From positions 930,001-994,000 of the forward strand of contig AP023052.1 in NCBI GenBank assembly GCA_019703815.1: 64,000 nt of DNA, written 5' to 3'. Shown in pieces: positions 17,115 to 26,411 of the stretch. Every line of letters begins with the position of its first letter. Position 1 is the first letter of the stretch. Source of the stretch: Thaumasiovibrio occultus. Its GTDB lineage: Bacteria > Pseudomonadota > Gammaproteobacteria > Enterobacterales > Vibrionaceae. A program made the position numbers and the translations under genes. The notes beneath the pieces were generated by a model that was not told the DNA's origin, ran no database searches, and saw only the letters and a list, made by a program, of their open reading frames with translations.

Positions 17115-19292
17115 ATGATTTCAGAATCAGTATTGAAGCAAGTCGCTAAAGCGGCTGGCATTACCGAATCTTACAAAAGCGCATGGGGCGACGATGTTGA
17201 GGTTCGCCTTGATATTATCGAGCGTATCCTCAGCGGCTTAGGCTATAACACCAAGAGTGAAGAAGCGCTGCTTGAGTCAGCGAAGAAACTGCAGGCCTTG
17301 GGAGGTGTGCTGGAAGATGTGATCGTGGCAAAAGAAAACCACCCAATTCACATTAACCTCTACATTGGCGCGAGTGTGCGTCCTGCCGATTTTACCTGGG
17401 AAATTACCACCGAGTCGGGCCAAAAAATCAAAGGTGAAGTGAAGCCACATGTGCTTTCTGATACCCGTGAAGACGATGGCAAGCTGACCTTCGCGCTGCC
17501 GTATGCGCTAGAGATGGGTTACCACTCATTTATGCTGCATCGCCGCCGTCGCACCGAGCCGTACACCACGACGTTGATTGTGGCGCCACAAGCGTGTTAC
17601 AAGCAAGCGGACTTGGCCAACGGCAAAAAAGGCTGGGGTACGAGCATCCAACTGTACTGCCTGAAATCAGAGCAGAACTGGGGGATCGGGGACTTTACTG
17701 ATCTGAAACACTTAGTGGAATTTATCGCTGACAATGGCGGTGATTTTGTCGGTCTTAACCCGATCCACAGCCTGTATCCAGCGCAGCCAGAAGCGGCAAG
17801 CCCGTACAGCCCGTCATCACGTCGCTGGTTAAATGTGATTTACACCGACGTGACCGCACTGGCGGAATACCACACCTGTACTGAAGCGAAAGCCTTAGTC
17901 GGCAGCGCCGAGTTTCGTGCCAAGTTGGCCGAGCTGCGCGCGCTCAACATTATTGATTACACCGGTGTTACCGAAGCGAAATTGGCCGCGATGCAGCTGG
18001 TGTTTGCAGACTTTGCCAAACTGCCTGCCGATCACCCACGTGTACAAGCGTTCGACGCGTTTGTCGCGCAAGGCGAAGAAAGCCTGCAATATCAAGCGAC
18101 GTTTGACGCGCTGCATGCGCACTTAAAATCCGGCGACGACAATGTGTGGGGTTGGCCGGTTTTCCCCAATCAGTACCGCAAGTTCACCAATACGGCGGTA
18201 GCGGAGTTTGCCAAAGAGAACGCTGCACTGATCCGTTTCTACATGTACTTGCAGTGGAATGCCGAGTTGCAATTGGCGGAAGTGCAACAAGCAGCTTCCG
18301 ACAAAGGCATGATGCTGGGTCTGTACCGTGACTTGGCCGTTGGCGTGAGCGAAGGCGGCACAGATACCTGGGGCAATGATGGCACGCTGTGTCCGGATCT
18401 GAGCATCGGTGCGCCACCAGATATTCTTGGCCCACAAGGTCAAAACTGGGGCTTGGTGCCACTGAACCCAGTAAGCATGCGCCGTGCGAGTTACAAACCG
18501 TTCATCGACATGTTGCGCGCGAACATGCGCCATTGTGGCGCGTTGCGTATCGACCACGTACTGGGCCTGCTGCGTTTGTGGATGATCCCGAAAGGCGAAA
18601 GCGCGGAAAACGGCGCATACGTTTACTACCCAGTGCACGATATGCTGGCAATTTTGGCGCTTGAGAGCCACCGTCACCAATGTGCGGTGATCGGTGAAGA
18701 CTTAGGTACTGTGCCAGACGAGATCGTTGGCTTGCTCGCGGATGCGGGCGTGCACTCGTACAAAGTGTTCTTCTTCGAAACCGCAGAAGATGGCGGTTTC
18801 TATTCACCAGCACATTACCCAGCGCAATCGATGGCCACCTTGTGTACCCACGATATGCCAACTCTAAAAGGGTACTGGCACTGCGAAGATCTGCGTATGG
18901 GTGAAGAGATCGGTCTGTACCGCGATAAAGCGCAACTGGCGGGTCTATTTGAAAGCCGCGCGCAAGATAAACAGCAAATTATCAACAGTATGGACTGGCA
19001 TGGTGTATTGCCATCTCACCTTACGCGCGATGCGATGCAACTGGGTATGGAAACCGCGCTGAACCATGCGATGCAGCAGCACCTAGCTGCGGGCGCATCA
19101 GCTCTGCTCAGTTTGCAGCTCGAAGATTGGTTAGAAATGGACAAGCCGGTAAATATTCCGGGCACTGTCGATGAATACCCGAACTGGCGTCGTAAGCTCA
19201 GCGCCACCGTGGAAGCGATGGCACAGCGTGAGGATATCCGCGTATTGGCGCGCAGTATCACCGCGAAGCGTCGTCAAGCATCAGAAAACTAA
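17115..19292 (+). CDS. malQ: 4-alpha-glucanotransferase (amylomaltase)
   Basis: The 725-residue enzyme belongs to GH77. It has the N-terminal extension of proteobacterial MalQ and the catalytic barrel with LYRDLAVGVSEGGTDTW, LRIDHVLGLLRLW holding the Asp nucleophile, IGEDLGTVPDEI holding the Glu acid/base, and STLCTHD-like TLCTHDMPT. It disproportionates short maltodextrins to glucose and longer chains that MalP can use. Start set at MISESV with TGGAG upstream; the frame opens eight codons earlier inside the terminator hairpin, which is unlikely. A strong terminator follows at 19322-19350. Confidence 0.92.
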   Translation: MISESVLKQVAKAAGITESYKSAWGDDVEVRLDIIERILSGLGYNTKSEEALLESAKKLQALGGVLEDVIVAKENHPIHINLYIGASVRPADFTWEITTESGQKIKGEVKPHVLSDTREDDGKLTFALPYALEMGYHSFMLHRRRRTEPYTTTLIVAPQACYKQADLANGKKGWGTSIQLYCLKSEQNWGIGDFTDLKHLVEFIADNGGDFVGLNPIHSLYPAQPEAASPYSPSSRRWLNVIYTDVTALAEYHTCTEAKALVGSAEFRAKLAELRALNIIDYTGVTEAKLAAMQLVFADFAKLPADHPRVQAFDAFVAQGEESLQYQATFDALHAHLKSGDDNVWGWPVFPNQYRKFTNTAVAEFAKENAALIRFYMYLQWNAELQLAEVQQAASDKGMMLGLYRDLAVGVSEGGTDTWGNDGTLCPDLSIGAPPDILGPQGQNWGLVPLNPVSMRRASYKPFIDMLRANMRHCGALRIDHVLGLLRLWMIPKGESAENGAYVYYPVHDMLAILALESHRHQCAVIGEDLGTVPDEIVGLLADAGVHSYKVFFFETAEDGGFYSPAHYPAQSMATLCTHDMPTLKGYWHCEDLRMGEEIGLYRDKAQLAGLFESRAQDKQQIINSMDWHGVLPSHLTRDAMQLGMETALNHAMQQHLAAGASALLSLQLEDWLEMDKPVNIPGTVDEYPNWRRKLSATVEAMAQREDIRVLARSITAKRRQASEN

Positions 19293-19321
19293 TTCATCTT
19301 GATTCATTAACTGCCGTAAGC

Positions 19322-19350
19322 AAAGGGGGGAAGGAATTCCTCCCTTTTTT
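19322..19350 (+). terminator. Terminator of the porin-malK-malP-malQ operon
   Basis: G-rich/C-rich stem around GGGGGGAAGG and CCTCCC followed by six T residues, 30 bases after the malQ stop. Confidence 0.75.
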
Positions 19351-19444
19351 GTGTTTTGAATATTGTTAGGCTCAGTCGCATCCTACGAGAGGGTAACGTC
19401 AAGCGAAGGGTTAAATGTGGGTGGAGAATGTACGTTTAATGCGT

Positions 19445-19462
19445 AGCGCTCCGGCGCTTTTT
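19445..19462 (+). terminator. Second terminator-like hairpin downstream of malQ
   Basis: AGCGC-TCCG-GCGCT with five T residues. About 95 bases beyond the first terminator; it could end a short unannotated transcript or catch read-through. Confidence 0.4.
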
Positions 19463-19546
19463 AGCGGCAATTTGAACGGGTGAACGTTCGGGCAGCCAAA
19501 ATAGACACGAAAATAAGCAAAAAAACAGATGCCTCCAGCATTGATC

Positions 19547-19577
19547 AAAAAAAACACCGACACTGAAGGCGAAGTGT
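19547..19577 (-). terminator. Terminator of the DUF2799 lipoprotein gene
   Basis: On the minus strand ACACT and AGTGT arms close an 8-base loop, and eight T residues follow shortly after. It begins immediately beyond the lipoprotein stop codon. Confidence 0.5.
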
Positions 19578-19580
19578 AAA

Positions 19581-19964
19581 TTAAGGCGTGGTGTTTTCTT
19601 CTTCAATATAACTTGGGTTATCTGAATCAGACTGACTCATTTGCCATTCCATAAAGCCTAAATAATAGCCCGTCGAAAAAGCCGGATTAATCTCATCACA
19701 GATATCATAGTAATTAACGCCTTGTGCCCCTAAGGTAAAACCATCTTGGGCGCAGTAAACAGTCAGTCCGCTCTGATAACCGTCGCGATACTCATCATAG
19801 GGTTTATCACCAAATTCTGCTTTACTTATTCGTGGTTTACCTGCCCGCCCTTGTGCTTCGCCAAAGGCATGGAAGTCGTCGATCTGGCTGAGATCGGGGG
19901 CGCTGGCACAGCCGGTTATAAGGAAAGAAGCGCAAAGGGTAAGACCGCTCAATAATGCTTTCAT
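19581..19964 (-). CDS. DUF2799-type lipoprotein
   Basis: A 127-residue lipoprotein with lipobox ITGC at about residue 19. The mature part shows the DUF2799 pattern: a charged helix with GEAQGRAGKP, then EYRDGYQSGLTVYCAQDGFTLGAQG and YYDIC with a conserved Cys pair, and a late YLGF segment. The family is found in Vibrionaceae and relatives as small outer-membrane lipoproteins of unknown role. Start at MKALL because GGAG is six bases upstream. It is transcribed alone, convergent to malQ. Confidence 0.75.
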   Translation of the reverse strand: MKALLSGLTLCASFLITGCASAPDLSQIDDFHAFGEAQGRAGKPRISKAEFGDKPYDEYRDGYQSGLTVYCAQDGFTLGAQGVNYYDICDEINPAFSTGYYLGFMEWQMSQSDSDNPSYIEEENTTP

Positions 19965-20299
19965 AGTGGCTCCAATCAAAGAGTAAAGACGAAAAAATAA
20001 CCGTCATTTCAGCCTATTTTAAATCATAGTAGCTGAATAAAGGATGTTATAGATAAAAATACTAATGGCGCTGAAAAATAAATTTCAATTTAATGCGATT
20101 GCGATACAGCGACGTTTGTTAAATACGCCGCCCTGTTTTGTTTATCAATTATCAATATATAAAAAAAGCCGAAGTGAAGCGTTAAGAGTTGTGATCAGGC
20201 TCAACTATCGTCCTATGGACTTTATTGCAGAAGCAGAGTAATTTACTAGTCGTACATTGTGAACGCCTATGTGAGTGAAGTAAGAAGGAATCCTGCGAC
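19965..20299. other. Intergenic region upstream of the sulfatase gene
   Basis: No gene seen. AT-rich, divergent promoter space for the DUF2799 lipoprotein (leftward) and the sulfatase (rightward). It contains GTCGTAC at 20249-20255, the same half-site as the mal operators, 45 bases before the sulfatase ATG, but its second half is degenerate. Confidence 0.4.
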
Positions 20300-21667
20300 A
20301 TGGCAACGAAGAAACAACCCAATGTTATCGTGATCATTGCCGATCAATGGTCTACCAAGATGGCAGATGGCTCGGGTAAACCGGGCATGCTGAAAACGCC
20401 GGGTATCGATAAGATGGCGGCGGAAGGTAAACGTTTTGAAAATAGCTACAGTAGCTATCCGCTTTGTTGTCCTGCGCGCGCGAGCCTTTACACGGGTTTA
20501 CTGCCACACAACCACGGTTTGATTGATAACGAAGAGATCATCCATCACCAAACTGGTGAGTTCCCGACCCCAGAAAACTTTTTGGCAGAAACTGAGACCA
20601 TGGGTGAGGCGTTCAAACGTGCCGGTTACGATACGGGCTTTTTCGGTAAAGAGCATGCGGCTGGTTATGGCTGGCGTGGGATCGATGACACCGGCAGTTT
20701 CTCTTATACCGGTGGGGGCTATTTGGCAGAAGGGTCGGTGTACGACCAAGTGTTCGCTAAAGATGCGATTGAGTTCATCACAAAAGAGCGCGAAAACCCA
20801 TTCTACATGACGCTGTCGTTCATTAACCCGCACGATATTTGTAAGACGCTGGGTGGCCCTGTGGGCGGTAAGAACATCTCTGATGCGATCTTCTTCTGTC
20901 GTAACGATGACGAAAAATACCTGCGCAACGAAGAGCGTAAAAACCTGCCAGAAAACTTCCATGACCAATACATTGAAGGGATGATCAAGCACGAAGATTA
21001 CATGTACAAAGAGCTTGATGATCTGGACGAAAACTACTGGAAGCAGTTTATCTCGACCTACGGCCTACTTGTCGAAAACACTGACTGGTTGGTGAACTTG
21101 GTGATGAACACCTTGAAAGCGCAAGGTTTGGATGAAGACACCATCATTTTGTTCACTGCCGATCACGGTGAGATGATGGGAAGCCACCGCTTGATTGCCA
21201 AGACGGTTTTCTACGAAGAATCGGCGAAAACCCCAATGATCATTCGCTATCCTGCGGGCGTGAAAGCCGGCCAAGTGGATAGCGATAACATGGTGTCAAC
21301 GATCGATATCATGCCAACCTTACTGGATCTGTGCGGCATTGAAACCACCGACAAAATGGACGGTAAGAGCTTCAAAGAAGGCCTTGTGGGCGAGGCGGTC
21401 ACCCATGAAGAAACCTTCTGTGAGAACTATTTCTCGCGCATGTTCCGTTTTAAGCAGTACAAATACGTCGCGAGCCATGTTTACGAGAAGGATTACCAAA
21501 TTCTGATTGATTTGGAAAACGATCCAAAAGAGACCAAAAACCTCTTCAACCAACCGGGCTATGAAGATGTGTCGGCGTATGCGGAAAAACGCATGAATGA
21601 GTGGCTGGCACAAGAAACCATTGGCCTGGAGTTCAATGCCAAAAACTTGGTGAGCAAAGCATCCTGA
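20300..21667 (+). CDS. Cytoplasmic type I sulfatase
   Basis: The 455-residue protein has the sulfatase fold with PNVIVIIADQW at the N-terminus and the signature C-C-P-A-R at residues 56-60. Cys56 is the residue to be oxidised to formylglycine (CxPxR). Metal ligands are visible in IIADQ and FTADHGEMMG. There is no signal peptide, so it works inside the cell. It would need a formylglycine-generating enzyme such as anSME encoded elsewhere; none is seen in this window. AAGGA precedes the ATG. It could desulfate an imported sugar or a choline-type ester; phosphonate monoester hydrolases share the fold and cannot be excluded. Confidence 0.82.
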   Translation: MATKKQPNVIVIIADQWSTKMADGSGKPGMLKTPGIDKMAAEGKRFENSYSSYPLCCPARASLYTGLLPHNHGLIDNEEIIHHQTGEFPTPENFLAETETMGEAFKRAGYDTGFFGKEHAAGYGWRGIDDTGSFSYTGGGYLAEGSVYDQVFAKDAIEFITKERENPFYMTLSFINPHDICKTLGGPVGGKNISDAIFFCRNDDEKYLRNEERKNLPENFHDQYIEGMIKHEDYMYKELDDLDENYWKQFISTYGLLVENTDWLVNLVMNTLKAQGLDEDTIILFTADHGEMMGSHRLIAKTVFYEESAKTPMIIRYPAGVKAGQVDSDNMVSTIDIMPTLLDLCGIETTDKMDGKSFKEGLVGEAVTHEETFCENYFSRMFRFKQYKYVASHVYEKDYQILIDLENDPKETKNLFNQPGYEDVSAYAEKRMNEWLAQETIGLEFNAKNLVSKAS

Positions 21668-21747
21668 TACGAGAAGGCCTCAGTCCCCCATAACGCTGAT
21701 GCCGACTCAAGTGACTCCCCCGGACCACACCCCCGGGGACTTTCCAA

Positions 21748-21772
21748 ACAGCCCGAATAGGGCTGTTTTTTT
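21748..21772 (+). terminator. Terminator of the sulfatase gene
   Basis: Stem ACAGCCC/GGGCTGT with a 5-base loop and seven T residues, 80 bases past the stop. Confidence 0.8.
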
Positions 21773-21798
21773 ACCTCTTGTTTTCCGCTCTATCCGGC

Positions 21799-21838
21799 GC
21801 GCTATCTGGGTTTCCTGAACTAAGATAGCGCTTTTTTT
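21799..21838 (+). terminator. Second, tandem terminator
   Basis: Perfect 9-bp stem GCGCTATCT/AGATAGCGC with a 15-base loop and seven T residues, 26 bases after the first terminator. Confidence 0.7.
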
Positions 21839-21978
21839 CTACTGTTCACCGTTGGGCGCTTTAGCGTGTGGCGCAATAGTAAGTGCTTGGTTGTGCTCTG
21901 AGGTAAGAGGATATTTAGCGCCTCCCTATGCCTTGATGGTTTTCGCTGCGGCGTGCTCTCCTGCGCGTGGGGATAACG

Positions 21979-22371
21979 TCAGCTGTTGGGTTGTGATGCA
22001 GGAAGCTGACGATCAATGAGATAAATAACGCTCACGCCAAGGGTATACGCCAACATGTCCCACCAATCGAATGTACTGCCAATCGCGATTTGTGCCGCAG
22101 AGCCTTGCACTAAGCCAAGCACCTCGGTGATCTTGAGTGCTTGCGCAATTTCAACGCTGTAAGCAAACAGTAATACCGCGAGGGCGACCGTGCGTTGTGC
22201 CCATGTAAGAATGGCGCGACCGCCGCAGTAGAGCCAGATCACCACCAAAATATCACCGCCAAAAGGGCGAATAATACTGTCTCTGACATACAAGGCGATA
22301 AAGACGAGCAGAGCAAAAAGGACAACGGTGGTAATCGCATAACGCGGGCGAAAGGTAAACATGGCGGGCAT
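21979..22371 (-). CDS. DUF2809 family integral membrane protein
   Basis: A 130-residue protein with four hydrophobic helices. The segment RPFGGDILVVIWLYC near residues 35-49 and FDWWDMLAYTLG near residue 100 are the DUF2809 (PF10990) hallmarks. Function unknown; homologues are small inner-membrane proteins in many bacteria. The start codon is uncertain: MPAM and MFTF (three codons later) are both possible and neither has a strong Shine-Dalgarno. It is divergent from the SanA-like gene with 217 bases between them. Confidence 0.75.
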   Translation of the reverse strand: MPAMFTFRPRYAITTVVLFALLVFIALYVRDSIIRPFGGDILVVIWLYCGGRAILTWAQRTVALAVLLFAYSVEIAQALKITEVLGLVQGSAAQIAIGSTFDWWDMLAYTLGVSVIYLIDRQLPASQPNS

Positions 22372-22588
22372 TCCGTAGGATCAGTGATTCTTGGCAAGCG
22401 ATGAGCGTGCCGTTATTGCGTCTATTCTCGCTAGAAATGGCGCGCAATGCTATGAGTTGCAAGCATTGCGCCGAGATAGATCGCATTGTTCACAGCGCTA
22501 AGCGTCTTACATTGAGCTGAAGGGTATCCTTTGGCACATATTCTCTGCGGCTTTTCGCCGACTTTCTCCCTTAAGTAAGGACAGTTTT

Positions 22589-23212
22589 ATGGCGTCAAAG
22601 CTACTGCGTTGGTTACAGGTATTTCGTGGGTTAAGGCTACTGCGTTGGTTTGGATGGAGTCTGGCCGGGGCGATGCTGGTGGGCATAGTGGCGGTAGGCG
22701 CGCTGTATTACGACGGCGCTGATTCTTGGTATAGCTCTTGTGCATTGCCGCCGCGCAATGCAGTAGCGGTGGTGCTCGGCAACAAAGTCGAACGCGATGG
22801 CACGCCGTCGCCGCGTTTGGCTGCGCGTTTAGACGCGGCGCTGGGGATCTGGCAAGCCGGTTACCTGCAATCGATCATCGTCAGTGGCGGTACGGGTAAA
22901 GAAGGCTTTGATGAAGCGGCGGTGATGGCGCGTTACTTGATGGACAATGGAGTGCCACAAGCGGCGATTAATATCGACAGTCACGGGGTGAATACCCGCG
23001 CAACGGCTGACTACGTTGCGGCGACGATTGCTGCGGATACGCCGGTGATTGCGGTGTCGCAGCAGTTTCATGTTTCACGCTCAAAGCTCGCCTTACGCCA
23101 AGCCGGTTTTCAGCGCGTTTACGGCCATCCTGCCGATTTTGTCGAATGGCGTGATATTTACAGTAGCAGTCGTGAAGTGGCGGCTTGGGTGAAATACTGG
23201 TTTACGGGGTAA
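22589..23212 (+). CDS. SanA/YdcF-like DUF218 membrane protein
   Basis: The 207-residue protein has one N-terminal membrane helix (about 22-42) and a DUF218 domain facing the periplasm: AVVLGNKVERDGTPSPRLAARLDAAL, then IIVSGGTGKEGFDEA, and VSQQFHVSRSKLALRQAG. SanA of E. coli helps keep the envelope impermeable to vancomycin, and related proteins (ElyC) act on lipid carriers. The Gly-rich VSGG and the QxFH motif are intact. AAGGACAG precedes the ATG. It is convergent to the cupin gene with only 33 bases between stops. Confidence 0.82.
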   Translation: MASKLLRWLQVFRGLRLLRWFGWSLAGAMLVGIVAVGALYYDGADSWYSSCALPPRNAVAVVLGNKVERDGTPSPRLAARLDAALGIWQAGYLQSIIVSGGTGKEGFDEAAVMARYLMDNGVPQAAINIDSHGVNTRATADYVAATIAADTPVIAVSQQFHVSRSKLALRQAGFQRVYGHPADFVEWRDIYSSSREVAAWVKYWFTG

Positions 23213-23245
23213 GCGGTCGCTCACAGTCGCGGGCTCTGTCTCTGA

Positions 23246-23929
23246 TTAGTCGCCAATTGCGCTGCTCTCTGGCTCGGTGAGATCTGCGTGTTCCAGTTTG
23301 ATCCACACACTGGCGTCGTTGCTGGTTAGCGTTATGGTTAGTTGGGCGTTGGGCAGACGCAGCCAATGCATCGCTGTTAAGGTTGTTGTTGCGCTAGTTT
23401 CCTGCGACGTAATGCTAACTGTGCCACTTACCACCAATAGCTCCACCAATCCCGCTTGCGTCATGGTCACTTGTCTCGCCTGATCTGCTTTGCTCTGTTC
23501 GGAGCAATTGAACAAGTAGGTCGATTGATCGCGATGCAAACGCTGCAGGCCGGTGGTCAGCAACGTATTACGCGCCACAGTGAGGTTGTCGTGAGGAGAG
23601 AACTGGTTGAGCTTAACGAAAATCACGCAGCCATCAAGGCTAAAGGGGGCATGCGATGATCCCGGTGGATTGCGCAAATAACTGCCCGCCGGGTAGTCGC
23701 CTCGCTCGTCAGAAAAGACCCCCTCGAGCACCAAGATTTCCTCTCCTAACGGATGCAAATGCGGCGAAAAATGGGAGTTTGGCGCGTAGCGCACCACGCT
23801 AGTGACCCAGCCTGACTCCGCCGCTTCGCGCTCCAGCGGTTTGCGCCAAACGCCACTTAGTGGGCTCGGTTGCCAATCAATGTCATCCAGCGCCAGCGAT
23901 AAAGGCTGTTTTCTGTCCATATTGAGCAT
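23246..23929 (-). CDS. ChrR-like cupin protein
   Basis: A 227-residue protein with a cupin domain in its first half. The metal site is visible in SHFSPHLHPLGEEILVLEG (HxH plus E) and RNPPGSSHAPFS, the ChrR cupin (PF12973) type. The second half repeats a cupin-like beta region without the metal ligands. ChrR is the zinc anti-sigma factor of sigma-E in Rhodobacter. This protein lacks the N-terminal anti-sigma domain and no sigma factor gene is adjacent, so a stand-alone cupin enzyme or sensor is more likely. Start may be MDRKQ, three codons later. Confidence 0.75.
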   Translation of the reverse strand: MLNMDRKQPLSLALDDIDWQPSPLSGVWRKPLEREAAESGWVTSVVRYAPNSHFSPHLHPLGEEILVLEGVFSDERGDYPAGSYLRNPPGSSHAPFSLDGCVIFVKLNQFSPHDNLTVARNTLLTTGLQRLHRDQSTYLFNCSEQSKADQARQVTMTQAGLVELLVVSGTVSITSQETSATTTLTAMHWLRLPNAQLTITLTSNDASVWIKLEHADLTEPESSAIGD

Positions 23930-24342
23930 CGCGATCTCCGGCTCTATAGCGTTGTTATCAATGAATACGGCATACGTTCACTGGCGACTCAATTTCGCGG
24001 CCTTGACGACAAAATGAAGCGAGTGGAGCCAGCCAATATGCCGTGTTGATTAAATAATAACTGAAAGCTAGAAAAAACCGCGTGAGGCGATGAGAAAGTC
24101 CGCGAAATTATTGCGGTTAATGGTAATATCAGCGCGCGGATGGATACGTCTTGGCGCTTTGATCGTACGGCGGTTTTTCCGTGTTACGCAAGGTTGAGAC
24201 TGAGCTCAAGGTGTTGCTTTAAAAGCGGTCGCCATCTGGTTTTTCTGTTAATTCTGTTGCCTGCGTTTGAGCCGAGTTTTTCTAAACTGAAGAGAGTAGG
24301 TAACACCGTCCGAGCTTGCTTGGGCCGTTCGAGGAAAGTTAT
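23930..24342. other. Intergenic region between the cupin gene and pdxY
   Basis: A 413-base divergent spacer with no ORF I believe. A short GC-rich patch (24080-24120) contains partially complementary GCGG/CCGC stretches but no clear terminator. Confidence 0.4.
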
Positions 24343-25197
24343 ATGAAAGGTATCTTGTCGATTCAATCTCACGTGGTGTACGGACATGCGGGCAACAGCT
24401 CAGGCGTATTCCCAATGCAGCGCATGGGCTTTGAAGTGTGGCCTATCCATACCGTACAGTTTTCAAACCACACCCAGTATCCACAAGGGTGGACCGGACG
24501 CGCGTTTTCGGCAGAAGATATCAGCACCCTCATCGATGGGATGGCGGCGATCGGCCAGCTAGACAACTGCCAAGCCGTGGTAACGGGCTATCAAGGTAGC
24601 GCCGAGCAGTGCCAAGCGATTAAAGCGTCGGTGCAAAAAGTGAAGGCGGCCAATCCAAATGCGATTTACGTGTGCGATCCTGTGATGGGCGCGCCGGATA
24701 AAGGCTGCATTGTTGCACCGGGGATCGCCGAAGCGCTGATTGGCGAATTGATGCCAATGGCTGATGTGATTGTGCCGAACCAATTTGAGCTGAGCCAATT
24801 TGCTGAAATGCCGATTACTTGTGTGGAAGAAGCGATTGAAGCTTGTCAGCGTGCGCTGGCGAAGGGGCCATCAGTGGTGTTGGTAAAACACCTGCATTGC
24901 CTGTCTGATCAAGAATTTTCGATGATGTTGGCGACCCAAGAAGGCTGTTTCTTGGCGCAGCGTCCACAATTTGATTTTGAACGTCAGCCTGTAGGCGTGG
25001 GCGATCTGATCTCAGCGTTGTTTACCGCAGGCCTAGTGAAAGGCTGGTCAGCACAAGCGGCGTTTGAACATTGCCACAATGCAGTGTACGGCGTGTTGAA
25101 AGCAACCCATGACGCGGGTGAGTGGGAGCTACAAACCATCGCGGCGCAGCAAGAGTTTGTCACGCCGACATCACGCTACGCAGTGACTCGGCTGTAA
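24343..25197 (+). CDS. pdxY: Pyridoxal kinase
   Basis: A 284-residue ribokinase-superfamily enzyme of the PdxK/PdxY type, phosphorylating pyridoxal in the vitamin B6 salvage pathway. It starts with [32 protein letters not shown], has [13 protein letters not shown] and the nucleotide-binding VVLVKHLH, and the [17 protein letters not shown] anion-hole motif with the catalytic Asp. E. coli PdxY is 287 residues. Start chosen at MKGILS with GAGGAAAG upstream; the frame opens nine codons earlier. PLP made here also serves enzymes such as MalP, though no operon link exists. Confidence 0.93.
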   Translation: MKGILSIQSHVVYGHAGNSSGVFPMQRMGFEVWPIHTVQFSNHTQYPQGWTGRAFSAEDISTLIDGMAAIGQLDNCQAVVTGYQGSAEQCQAIKASVQKVKAANPNAIYVCDPVMGAPDKGCIVAPGIAEALIGELMPMADVIVPNQFELSQFAEMPITCVEEAIEACQRALAKGPSVVLVKHLHCLSDQEFSMMLATQEGCFLAQRPQFDFERQPVGVGDLISALFTAGLVKGWSAQAAFEHCHNAVYGVLKATHDAGEWELQTIAAQQEFVTPTSRYAVTRL

Positions 25198-25447
25198 ATC
25201 GCCTTTTGCTATGTCACGAAATATGATTAATGTTGCACTTGAATTGAGAAACTGATCTAAGCTTTTTATTATGCAGTTGGTTGCAAATTGAGCATTCGCC
25301 AAGTGATTGGCTCGAGATCATGGTATGAGACTACGCGTATCATTTTCGGGCTCAATTTCCGGACTCGAACCGACCAGCCGCATAACAGTGTAACGCACTG
25401 ATATAAGCTTACAGCAAGCAACATAGCAAACTTCTTTCTCTTCCCTT

Positions 25448-25474
25448 GGGGGCTCATCGAGCCCCCTTCTTTTC
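25448..25474 (+). terminator. Rightward terminator downstream of pdxY
   Basis: Perfect 8-bp stem GGGGGCTC/GAGCCCCC with a 3-base loop and the tail TTCTTTTC. Confidence 0.75.
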
Positions 25475-25501
25475 GTCACGATTGTCCAAACCTCAGATAG
25501 C

Positions 25502-25530
25502 AAAAAGCCGCAGCGCATGGCTACGGCTTT
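25502..25530 (-). terminator. Terminator of the YgjV-like membrane protein gene
   Basis: On the minus strand AAAGCCG and CGGCTTT arms are followed by TTTTTGC, 20 bases past the stop. Confidence 0.65.
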
Positions 25531-25550
25531 GGCATCAAAATGAGGGCGAA

Positions 25551-26114
25551 TTACGCTTCGTTGCTGGCGACTTTCAGCTCTTCTTGACCTTTTTCTTCTT
25601 GGCCTGGTGCGAACAGTTTGAACAGCATAATACCAATTACCATGCTTTTAATGATAATCGCTTGCTCACTTTCCCAGTAACCAATCATGCCGACAAAGCC
25701 TGATATCAACATTAAAATGCGATAGTTTTTAAGGGATTTCATAGACAAAGCGATAACAATTATTCCAAGGTCTAAAAATTGAAATGCTAAAGCGATACTT
25801 GGTTCCGCAATGAATTGCATTACTGCATAGTAAAACACAAAGCAAATAACTCCTCCCATCGATACAGCCAATATGTTGAGCATTAGCTTACTAGCGCGGG
25901 TAAAGTCTTTTGTGTAGCGGTAAGTGTTAATCGCAGCGACTGACAAATTCAGGATCAGTTTTGGCCACCACTGCATCAGAATAGACCAAACAATATCGTT
26001 GCCCGCTGAACCAAAGGCAGCGTAACGGGTAAATTTCATACTGTTGAAAATAGTAATGCCGATATAGAAGGCGACTGACGTCCAGCCGAGAATTTCTGAA
26101 ATTTGCTCTAACAC
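25551..26114 (-). CDS. Multi-pass membrane protein, YgjV-like
   Basis: A 187-residue protein with about six hydrophobic helices and a charged, Glu/Lys-rich C-terminal tail (PGQEEKGQEELKVASNEA). The N-terminal motif ILGWTSVAFYIGITIFNSMKF and the spacing of aromatic residues recall the inner-membrane Imp-YgjV family, but the match is by eye and weak. GC is lower than in pdxY. No partner gene is adjacent. Function unknown. Confidence 0.6.
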   Translation of the reverse strand: MLEQISEILGWTSVAFYIGITIFNSMKFTRYAAFGSAGNDIVWSILMQWWPKLILNLSVAAINTYRYTKDFTRASKLMLNILAVSMGGVICFVFYYAVMQFIAEPSIALAFQFLDLGIIVIALSMKSLKNYRILMLISGFVGMIGYWESEQAIIIKSMVIGIMLFKLFAPGQEEKGQEELKVASNEA

Positions 26115-26411
26115 AACGACTTCTCTCTGTGGTGAAAGGTAAACTTATTAATTGTCAATACATTGCAGTGAAAAATTTAAACTTAACAGTGTTAAGTATT
26201 GTTCACGGTAGGAACAGTAGCACACTATTTGGCGATAACGCTAGCGCTATAGGGTATAAATTCAGCAAAAAATGAGATGTTGATAATGAATGCCTGAAAT
26301 CGTAGTCGATGAGCAATAGACGTGCTGAAAAATTAGGCGAAGGAATGAAGCTGTGCGAGGCGCGGTTCGCGATTGAAGTTGACGTATGGTTGTAAAGTGT
26401 ACAATCTAGCA

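Larger units (their letters stand above)
25198..25550. other. Structured noncoding region downstream of pdxY
   Basis: No protein gene. It contains a 9-bp inverted repeat AAATTGAGC (25288-25296) and GCTCAATTT (25350-25358), and on the minus strand a T-arm-like GGTTCGAGTCC. Two terminators close it, one rightward and one leftward. Confidence 0.5.

Noticed and set aside
25340-25420. A functional tRNA gene on the minus strand
   Set aside because: Only a T-arm-like motif is present; no matching acceptor stem, D-arm or anticodon arm could be folded.
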